This document shows, one piece after another, positions 20,457 to 25,534 of a DNA stretch of 25,534 nt; positions within the stretch are counted from its first letter, which is position 1; each line of letters starts with the position of its first letter. A program made the translations under genes and the position numbers. This stretch comes from a virus. A model generated the notes under the pieces. That model was not told the DNA's origin and ran no database searches. It saw nothing but the letters and a program-made list of their open reading frames with translations. The stretch spans positions 1-25,534 of IMG/VR virus record IMGVR_UViG_3300036768_000240. One strand, given 5' to 3'.

Positions 20457-20648
20457 TTACCAATCCCTTTTGATTACTCTTCGGCCGAGACTTCTTCCTT
20501 TTCCTTTGTATCTCAAAAGATCGAACTTCTTGAGCCAGTTATATATCGTCATCTCTGTGACGCCTACATCATCGGCTATATCTTTCGCCGTCCTACCTTG
20601 CTTCACGTATTGTTCAAACAGCCAATCTCTGTCCTCATAAATCTTCAA
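20457..20648 (-). CDS. Small HTH protein (63 aa)
   Basis: 63 residues from TTG 20648 (AGGTG about 8 nt upstream). YEDRDWLFEQYVKQGRTAKD then IADDVGVTEMTIYNWLKKF is a resolvase/transposase-like HTH, followed by a basic end (RYKGKGRSLGRRVIKRDW). The same N-terminal module often precedes HNH homing endonucleases, but no HNH domain follows here. It may be a stand-alone regulator or the remnant of a mobile endonuclease gene. Confidence 0.7.
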   Translation of the reverse strand: MKIYEDRDWLFEQYVKQGRTAKDIADDVGVTEMTIYNWLKKFDLLRYKGKGRSLGRRVIKRDW

Positions 20649-20655
20649 GTTGGAA

Positions 20656-21009
20656 TCACCTACCCATCAGGAACCTTATAAATGCCCTATTATCCCTGAT
20701 AACACTGAGGAGGAATGGTGATATGCGTGCTACCAGATCCTCCTCTTCATCATTGTTCATCTCGTTATAACCAGATACGAATATGATCGCATGCAACACC
20801 TCATGCAGCAGCGAGTCAGCCATGGCGTCATCAGCCTGTTCTTCTTCAAGCAGGATTACCTGGTGTTCTCGCTGCGTGATCCCGTAGTTGATGTCCCCAG
20901 CACCGAATGGGTCGAGCGAAGTCACCTTAACTTGATACCTATACGGCCCGATCTTTATGCTGTTCGGGACCGTTACCTCGTCTGGCACCTTGTGCTCCAC
21001 GTCCTCCAT
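20656..21009 (-). CDS. HExxH metallopeptidase-like protein (117 aa)
   Basis: 117 residues from ATG 21009. SLLHEVLHAIIFVSGY carries the H-E-x2-H zinc-protease motif on a helix. It is preceded by strands (IKIGPYRYQVKVTSLDPF, INYGITQREHQVILLEE) in the order seen in ImmA/IrrE-like and related phage metallopeptidases. The downstream helix (NDEEEDLVARISPFLLSVIR) could supply a third ligand. A substrate cannot be inferred; phage members may process virion proteins or inactivate repressors. Confidence 0.75.
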   Translation of the reverse strand: MEDVEHKVPDEVTVPNSIKIGPYRYQVKVTSLDPFGAGDINYGITQREHQVILLEEEQADDAMADSLLHEVLHAIIFVSGYNEMNNDEEEDLVARISPFLLSVIRDNRAFIRFLMGR

Positions 21010-21033
21010 TTTAGTCCATTCCCCATTTTTTGA

Positions 21034-21606
21034 CTAGTTGTGTTTGCCTAGTTTCTCCCAACAGTACAATGCGATACCTAGAGCATCGGCCAAGTCGTCC
21101 GATTCGAGCTGTTTAGCGAACATCGGATACCTATCCTTCAGTTTCTCCTGCACCTGCGCTTTCCTGATCTTGCGCAACTCCTTCCGTCCCTCAGTCTCTC
21201 CATATTCCGACAGCACCCTCTCACGCTCTTGCTTCGATATAGCCCGATACCCGATATGGCTTTTCCACTCCATAGGGGGCACGTCTGCTGTTTCTATGCC
21301 TCGTTCGAGGCATTCACCGAAGAGGATGCCGACCATGTAGGCAAGATGCTTCGTAGCGAGCGGGTTCTGTACCAATATCGGTGCCTCGATGTAGCAAGCG
21401 CCAGGCTTATACACATCGAGGACGATCGAGAACCATTTCCTGGCATATGAAAGTCTCAAATTGATATCTCCCCGTGGGAGACCAACGGACACGAGAGCAA
21501 GTGGTTCACCACGATCAACTACAGTAACAGCTATGAGTTTCGTCGAGACATCGATACCGATGACCCTGTCGTACCTCTTCGCCACTGATTGAACCGCTTT
21601 CTTCAT
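21034..21606 (-). CDS. ruvC: RuvC-like Holliday-junction resolvase
   Basis: 190 residues from ATG 21606 (4-nt overlap with the upstream stop). RVIGIDVSTKLIAVTVVD gives the first catalytic Asp (D19), CYIEAPILVQNPLATKHLAY the Glu (E73), and LESDDLADALGIALYCWEKL the C-terminal Asp pair. Between them, MEWKSHIGYRAISKQERERV is a basic DNA-binding stretch. This is the RNase-H fold of RuvC-type resolvases, which cut four-way junctions formed during recombination or before packaging. It lies with RecA, the Cas4-like nuclease and polymerase in one operon. Confidence 0.9.
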   Translation of the reverse strand: MKKAVQSVAKRYDRVIGIDVSTKLIAVTVVDRGEPLALVSVGLPRGDINLRLSYARKWFSIVLDVYKPGACYIEAPILVQNPLATKHLAYMVGILFGECLERGIETADVPPMEWKSHIGYRAISKQERERVLSEYGETEGRKELRKIRKAQVQEKLKDRYPMFAKQLESDDLADALGIALYCWEKLGKHN

Positions 21607-21845
21607 GCGTTCACCAAGAGGGCCAAAGCGAACTGCTCATTATGGACGTATTTGTAGTGGCATATCACTTTCCTATAGTACTTCATGCTGTCTCCCCTAA
21701 CCGAAGATGCACCGATGGTTATCTTGCAAAGATCGCACCACCAATCATCGAAACGGAAGGAGTGCGACCCGAAGCGCATCCTCATGATGGTGCGGACGAA
21801 GACCCGCATCGCTAAGATCTTCTCCACCTCATCTTCAGCACTCAT
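21603..21845 (-). CDS. Small zinc-finger-like protein (80 aa)
   Basis: 80 residues from ATG 21845 (ATGA overlap). DDWWCDLCKITIGASS and KVICHYKYVHNEQ give a C-x2-C...C-H...H arrangement compatible with one zinc ion. The N-terminal part is helical (EDEVEKILAMRVFVRTIMRM). Family and function are unknown. It is coupled to the RuvC start (ATGA). Confidence 0.65.
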   Translation of the reverse strand: MSAEDEVEKILAMRVFVRTIMRMRFGSHSFRFDDWWCDLCKITIGASSVRGDSMKYYRKVICHYKYVHNEQFALALLVNA

Positions 21846-22092
21846 AACAACCCTATATCCTCAGCGCATCTGTAGCAGTACTCGCTTTTGTTGTAAACAG
21901 ATAGGATGGTCCCGCACCCATCGGTTTTGCATGTCCGACCAGGTTTCGGGCGTTTCTTGTTCTCGTGATATCTCTGCAGGATCTTCCTGTTGGTTGCAAC
22001 TCGACAACATTCCTGAGAACAGTATTTGCTGTTATGTGAACGTTTCTTGAACTTCTTTCCACACTCTGGTAATGCGCAAGTGATAATCTCAT
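21842..22092 (-). CDS. Zinc-finger protein with a disrupted start (possible 1-nt deletion)
   Basis: About 82 codons ending at 21842 carry two Cys clusters: TCALPECGKKFKKRSHNSKY then CSQECCR (C-x4-C...C-x3-C), and CKTDGCGTILSVYNKSEYC then YRC. These fit treble-clef or zinc-knuckle folds. No normal start codon exists in this frame after the upstream stop. An ATG at 22092, in TGATG overlap with that stop, is one base out of frame. One extra A after ATGAGA would give MRIITCALPEC. Either a 1-nt deletion or sequence error lies here, an ATT at 22087 starts the protein, or it starts inside the upstream gene (ATG 22207 or 22225). Confidence 0.6.
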
Positions 22093-22865
22093 CACGTATG
22101 ACTATCTTTCTGGTCGCTATCTGGCAACACCTCCCAGCAGTATTTCTCAAGATCGCACGCTGAGCAATGAGACGAATCCCGTTTGTACGGCCGAGAAGGC
22201 AAGACATCCCTCTGGATATAGTCATACGCTTTAGACCAAACCTTAGCCCTTTTTTCGAACTCAGAATCATCGCGCTCGATCTCGAATATCAGGAGTTCCT
22301 GACTCCCCTTCGATTCGTAGATGACGAACCCATTCTCGAGCTTTAGTGCTCGGAGATATACCTGAGCTTGTGCGTTATGCTCGGGCTTGGGCTTGTTGTA
22401 GTATTTCCTGAACTGGAAACCCTCTGGGGATATACTTTTCAACTCGATGAGTTTATATCCGTCCCAATCGATCACCCCGTCTGCAGTCCCAACTATCGGC
22501 ACAGGGGTGTCCAGTTTTATCGGTATCTCCCTGTCAACCAATATCCCCATCTCTTTGAGGTAACCGCATATACGCTCATGCATGAGATGGCCATTATCGA
22601 AGATCCGGTACAACCTCGCATCAATCTTGGGAGTCACTTCGACCCCCTTGAACATCAGATACCACCATCTTGGGCATACCTGGTTGTAAGAAGGGTGGAA
22701 CCCATTCAGTTTCTTGAAGACAGGAGCATTCCTCTCGAGCAGATACGAGTCGATCGACTTCTTCAAGCTATCAGCCGTACCCCCTGGCGGAGCTGTTCTG
22801 ACTTTGTCTGACTTATGGGTTACGAATCTCTTATCGTGCCTTTTTAGGATTCTTTCTAGCGACAT
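22092..22865 (-). CDS. Cas4-like PD-(D/E)XK nuclease with Fe-S cluster
   Basis: 257 residues from ATG 22865. IVGTADGVIDWDGYKLIELK holds Asp129 and E141-L-K143, the PD-(D/E)XK metal site. AQAQVYLRALK (Gln166/168) is the RecB-family motif that follows. Four Cys, C64 (QVCPRWW) and C234, C237, C243 (HCSACDLEKYC), have the spacing of the [4Fe-4S] cluster of Cas4/AddB-type nucleases. These enzymes resect DNA ends. No cas1, cas2 or CRISPR array is present, so it belongs to the phage recombination set. Its stop is next to the disrupted zinc-finger gene. Confidence 0.88.
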   Translation of the reverse strand: MSLERILKRHDKRFVTHKSDKVRTAPPGGTADSLKKSIDSYLLERNAPVFKKLNGFHPSYNQVCPRWWYLMFKGVEVTPKIDARLYRIFDNGHLMHERICGYLKEMGILVDREIPIKLDTPVPIVGTADGVIDWDGYKLIELKSISPEGFQFRKYYNKPKPEHNAQAQVYLRALKLENGFVIYESKGSQELLIFEIERDDSEFEKRAKVWSKAYDYIQRDVLPSRPYKRDSSHCSACDLEKYCWEVLPDSDQKDSHT

Positions 22866-22866
22866 A

Positions 22867-23067
22867 TCACATCTCTACTTTCACGTAGTTTAGGGTCGCG
22901 ATTTCTTCTCCCGGTTCTGGTCCGGCGTATAGGTAATCTTCCCTGCCTGAGGAGTAAACTACATATCCGTGCTTTTCTGCATAATTATTCATCTCATGAA
23001 TAGCTATGCTTTCTGACAGGAAGCACCTAACCCCTTCCGGAGATACCAGAACCCACAGGAATATCAC
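22867..23067 (-). CDS. Hypothetical protein (66 aa)
   Basis: 66 residues from GTG 23067, overlapping the upstream stop by 4 nt (GTGA). Strand-rich: IFLWVLVSPEGVRCFLSES, a helix (IHEMNNYAEKHG), YVVYSSGREDYLYAGPEPG and ATLNYVKVEM. The hydrophobic start is short and reads as a strand, not a signal peptide. No family is recognised. Confidence 0.6.
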   Translation of the reverse strand: MIFLWVLVSPEGVRCFLSESIAIHEMNNYAEKHGYVVYSSGREDYLYAGPEPGEEIATLNYVKVEM

Positions 23068-23342
23068 TCTGCCTCCCCGGCCCAGTAGTTTTTGAAATCT
23101 GTGTATGACCTGTACTGATACTTCAGCGTTCCTATAAGCCCCTCTAATCCCTTGATGAGATCCTTTATCTTCCTAGCCTCCTCCTTGTTCTCTGCATCAT
23201 GGGCCGCCAAGTAGAGGTGCCCTACTATCGCCGCCAGCTCATTCATCATGGGTACCAACTCTTCTTTTGGCACCATCGGCGAGTCGATAACCGCATCGAG
23301 ACGCTCGACCGCCTTCTTCACGAGATACCTCGGATCTGCCAT
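23064..23342 (-). CDS. Hypothetical helical protein (92 aa)
   Basis: 92 residues from ATG 23342 (GGGAGG 4-5 nt upstream; the frame is open to 23354). Almost entirely helical: YLVKKAVERLDAVIDSP, ELVPMMNELAAIVGHLYLAA, ENKEEARKIKDLIKGLEGLI, ending YRSYTDFKNYWAGEAE. It is probably a helical bundle and has no recognised family. It overlaps the upstream gene by 25 nt. Confidence 0.65.
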   Translation of the reverse strand: MADPRYLVKKAVERLDAVIDSPMVPKEELVPMMNELAAIVGHLYLAAHDAENKEEARKIKDLIKGLEGLIGTLKYQYRSYTDFKNYWAGEAE

Positions 23343-23608
23343 CCTTCCTCCCAATCATCGTAATCCATCACTACCAGTCTCATCCCATCTTTGAACTCGA
23401 CCAATAAAACCGGGACGTATTCCCATCCATACGTGGATGCATCAGTACATACCTTGGCCCATACAGACTTATTCAGTGAGAAAGACCTCTCGACCTCTTT
23501 GAGGTCGAAGACGACCCTGCCTTTGATCATGTCGCCCTTCCTCAAGCCGCGCCCCGAGTTCTTGACCTTTTTGGCCCCAATCTTCTTCGCTACCGATGCC
23601 TCGCTCAC
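23318..23608 (-). CDS. Hypothetical protein (96 aa)
   Basis: 96 residues if started at GTG 23608, which shares one base with the upstream stop; the frame extends to an ATG at 23650 without a ribosome site. The N-terminal region is basic (VAKKIGAKKVKNSGRGLRKG), followed by strands (IKGRVVFDLKEVERSF, VWAKVCTD, YVPVLLVEFKDGMRLVVMDY) and an acidic/aromatic end. No family is recognised. The layout is consistent with a small beta-barrel domain, but that is speculative. Confidence 0.55.
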   Translation of the reverse strand: MSEASVAKKIGAKKVKNSGRGLRKGDMIKGRVVFDLKEVERSFSLNKSVWAKVCTDASTYGWEYVPVLLVEFKDGMRLVVMDYDDWEEGWQIRGIS

Positions 23609-23814
23609 TAAAACCACTTCACTTTCTTCAGCGATTCGCATTCGGGGCATATGAACACTGCGGTTTGAGGGTCATCCACAAGAACCCCACCCTCCATCTT
23701 GCCCCAATACTCACAACCGTCGCACTGGATAGTAGCTTGGAACTTATTGCGCACCTGTAGTTTCTGCTCCTCAGGCTCTTCTTGCTCAATCTTCTTCTTG
23801 AGGAACTTCAACAT
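23608..23814 (-). CDS. Zinc-ribbon protein (68 aa)
   Basis: 68 residues from ATG 23814, with AAGGTG 5 nt upstream, overlapping the recA end by 29 nt. A charged N-terminal helix (LKFLKKKIEQEEPEEQKLQV) precedes IQCDGCEYWGKMEGG and AVFICPECESLKKVKW, a C-x2-C...C-x2-C zinc ribbon. It may be an accessory to RecA or polymerase given its position, but no specific role can be read. Confidence 0.65.
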   Translation of the reverse strand: MLKFLKKKIEQEEPEEQKLQVRNKFQATIQCDGCEYWGKMEGGVLVDDPQTAVFICPECESLKKVKWF

Positions 23815-24796
23815 CGAACACCTTCTTTTTGATCTCTTCAGATACTGATTGGTTCTCCTGTATGAACTTCCTCAGATCGTTTTCGCCATGGAACTTCTCG
23901 TCACCGATCTTGAACCAACTACCAGCCCTTTCAACCACACCGCATTTCAAGGCCAAGTCGATGAGTTCGATAGAGTCATCGCGTCTACCATCTGCATACA
24001 GAGGGAACTGTCCAGACAAGAATGGGTTCGATACCTTCGACTTCGTTATCTCCCATTTGATCATCTGGCCTATCTTAACTTCTATGACCCTGCCCCCGAC
24101 ATTCTTCTTCTCGTATAGGAATGACGTTTTGTCTTTACCTGAGAATAGTTTCACGATGACGGATGGGAAGTGCTCTGCCGCAAGCCCTCCTCCATGATCA
24201 GCGAACACCATCGTTCCGGCGAATTTGTTCCTGGCCTGGGATATGAGGATTATCAGCGCATCCTGGTTCCAGGCGTTCCACTTCGAAAGGAGTTCACCAA
24301 CAGCCCGTGCGTTCTGGCCTATAGAGTTGTTCTCTTCTTCGAAGAACTTCGGTGAATTTATGGTATTTATCGAATCCAGTGCTATGACATCGACCATGTT
24401 GTTCTGTAGTAGATCTTTCGTGGCGGACAGGATGTCGTCGAGATTGTTCTTCCTCATCACCAACAACGACTCTGTATCGACACCATTCTTCTCCGCCCAA
24501 GTGGCGTCATACCCTTTCTCTGCATCGATATAGAGGCATCGCCTCATCCCGGCCCTCTGGGCTTCAGCTATGCTGCGCAAACAGAGTGTGCTTTTCCCGC
24601 TAGACCTATTCCCCCAAAGCATTACGAATCGACCAGCCGGCCACCCGCCACCCAACGCATGGTCCAAGGATAGCGAACCCGTTGGCACTCTTGCTGGTAT
24701 GCTGTATTCAGATCCGGTACCGATGACTTTCTGGCCGAACTTCCTGTTTATCTCGTTGACCTGGTTGATGAGTTCTTCCAAGCTAAGTTCGCCCAT
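23786..24796 (-). CDS. recA: RecA-like recombinase
   Basis: 336 residues from ATG 24796 (GAGGGGGCAGG directly upstream; 14-nt overlap with the polymerase stop). IPARVPTGSLSLDHALGGGW leads into Walker A WGNRSSGKSTLCL (61-73). RCLYIDAEKGYDATWAEKNG, then VDVIALDSINTI (Walker B) and ALIILISQARNKF follow in RecA order. DHGGGLAAEHFPSVIVKLF corresponds to the L2/GG...A region, and KKNVGGRVIEVKIGQMIKWE to the later strand. The C-terminal part is acidic. It should form ATP-dependent filaments on single-stranded DNA for strand exchange. It is shorter at the N-terminus than bacterial RecA, as phage versions often are. Confidence 0.92.
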   Translation of the reverse strand: MGELSLEELINQVNEINRKFGQKVIGTGSEYSIPARVPTGSLSLDHALGGGWPAGRFVMLWGNRSSGKSTLCLRSIAEAQRAGMRRCLYIDAEKGYDATWAEKNGVDTESLLVMRKNNLDDILSATKDLLQNNMVDVIALDSINTINSPKFFEEENNSIGQNARAVGELLSKWNAWNQDALIILISQARNKFAGTMVFADHGGGLAAEHFPSVIVKLFSGKDKTSFLYEKKNVGGRVIEVKIGQMIKWEITKSKVSNPFLSGQFPLYADGRRDDSIELIDLALKCGVVERAGSWFKIGDEKFHGENDLRKFIQENQSVSEEIKKKVFDVEVPQEED

Positions 24797-25534
24797 CCTG
24801 CCCCCTCTTCAGCTCTAGAATCCTGGAGGCCAGGATGAGGCCATCATCGGCAAGGGTGAGATCTCCGCTATCCGTTCTGGTTGTCTTGATGCATATCTTC
24901 GTATACGGCTGTAGCCAAGCGGCTACCTTCTTGTATTGGCTTGGAAATATCACTATATCTTCTACGTTTTCCCCATCGGTCACTATGGCCCTGGCCATGT
25001 ACTCACCCTTCCTGGTTTTGAATGTCCTCACCGACAGGGGTGCGACCAGTGCCTTTGCGTCGGTGAGTTTTCCGATACCGTGATTATACAACTCTTTCTC
25101 GTCCTCTGAGAAGATATCTCCCTCACAGAGCCGTTCGAATGGAGTGAGGGGCAGCCCGGCCCGTTTCCTCTGTTGGTAGTCAGCAAGATAAGTGAAGCCG
25201 GCCAGCCTGTTTCCGCAAACCAAGCCGATGATGACCGCATCCTCATCGACGACACCGGAGTCGACATATACCGTCATCGACCCAGACTGATCTTCTATGG
25301 TTATCCTGGTGTTGTCCGAATACTTCTTCACTTCTTTGACGATCGCTTTCACAATCCCAGCCCCATCGATATCACCGATACCGACGGTTTCGAAGGGGAT
25401 GTCTAGCTCATCTAGGTCTACGATGCCGAGCAGTTCATACGCCTTACGCTCATCACCAGGATGCCCTATCTCCGAGAACGCTCCAGCCTCTTGAAGACGA
25501 GCGACAACTGCAGATGTGCATTTCCTCCTGGCGA
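24783..25534 (-). CDS. dnaE: DNA polymerase III alpha subunit (DnaE-type), C-terminal part (partial)
   Basis: The frame is open from the window edge to TGA 24783; about 250 C-terminal residues are visible and the catalytic domain lies outside. ARRKCTSAVVARLQEAGAFS followed by EIGHPGDERKAYELLGI matches the helix-hairpin-helix/thumb-end pattern of DnaE (LxxAGAFD...R). Two OB-like stretches follow: VKKYSDNTRITIEDQSGSMT, and LVAPLSVRTFKTRKGEYMAR with DGENVEDIVIFPSQYKKVAA and YTKICIKTTRTDSGDLTLAD, the C-terminal OB fold of DnaE (T-x-K-G-x-x-M...D....I.VFP). A GTG at 25352 is an internal Val, not the start. It is the first gene of the visible replication operon. Confidence 0.85.
   Translation of the reverse strand, partial: ARRKCTSAVVARLQEAGAFSEIGHPGDERKAYELLGIVDLDELDIPFETVGIGDIDGAGIVKAIVKEVKKYSDNTRITIEDQSGSMTVYVDSGVVDEDAVIIGLVCGNRLAGFTYLADYQQRKRAGLPLTPFERLCEGDIFSEDEKELYNHGIGKLTDAKALVAPLSVRTFKTRKGEYMARAIVTDGENVEDIVIFPSQYKKVAAWLQPYTKICIKTTRTDSGDLTLADDGLILASRILELKRGQDGRT

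Noticed and set aside
21853-22095. Alternative 80-codon frame beginning GTG ATG after the nuclease stop
   Set aside because: Its sequence has no pattern, whereas the shifted frame over the same DNA has two clear Cys clusters.
22092-22865. Cas4 as evidence of a CRISPR system
   Set aside because: No cas1, cas2 or array is present, and the gene sits among phage recombination genes; Cas4-like nucleases are common in phages.

Overview
This 25.5 kb window looks like part of a large tailed-phage (Caudoviricetes) genome or prophage, probably infecting an actinobacterium. Every gene I can support is on the minus strand, packed end to end with 1-, 4- or 8-nt start/stop overlaps. The phage assignment rests on a large terminase, a small-terminase candidate, a tail-fibre-like protein and a lysozyme. 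The actinobacterial assignment rests on a WhiB-family protein (4 Cys plus GVWGG), a DUF6011-type zinc protein and two small proteins that resemble families I know from actinophages (a C..GH.W...C..C protein and a DGNAF...EATSGDY protein). Base composition is moderate, with two GC-richer islands: the tail-fibre gene and an inserted phosphoesterase gene.

In transcription order (high to low coordinates): (1) 25534-20457, replication and recombination: C-terminus of a DnaE-type polymerase, RecA-like recombinase, Cas4-like Fe-S nuclease, RuvC-like resolvase, an HExxH protein, an HTH protein and several small zinc proteins. (2) 20437-18823, a tandem pair of D12-class adenine methyltransferases, the first decayed (NIPC in place of DPPY, in-frame TGA near its original start). 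(3) 18794-15973, small-terminase candidate and large terminase; the latter carries a 147-residue mini-intein in its Walker A loop. (4) 15971-10924, WhiB, many zinc-knuckle and HTH regulators, and a gene (13767-14189) with a broken second copy elsewhere. (5) 10952-7940, an N4-cytosine-type methyltransferase, a zinc mini-protein, a phage Ku homologue and two unknown genes. (6) 7896-5060, a secreted phosphoesterase inserted into the second copy of the 13767-14189 gene, a membrane SPFH protein, three unknown proteins and a 29-residue membrane peptide. (7) 5047-2006, two paralogous GT2 glycosyltransferases flanking an Rnl2-like RNA ligase and a coiled-coil protein. (8) 1930-1, a secreted lysozyme-like protein, an intergenic RNA that folds as a three-way junction with twin hexaloops, and a tail-fibre/lectin-like protein entering 42-bp tandem repeats at the window edge.

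The polymerase, RecA, RuvC and Cas4-like genes form a replication/recombination set. Ku could recruit a host end-joining ligase to close or repair the phage genome. WhiB and the zinc/HTH genes are probably host takeover or regulatory genes. The most unusual items are the phosphoesterase insertion with its junctions still readable, the twin-loop RNA upstream of the tail-fibre gene, the P-loop intein, the phage Ku and the decayed methyltransferase duplicate. All assignments come from motif reading by eye; no database search was run.
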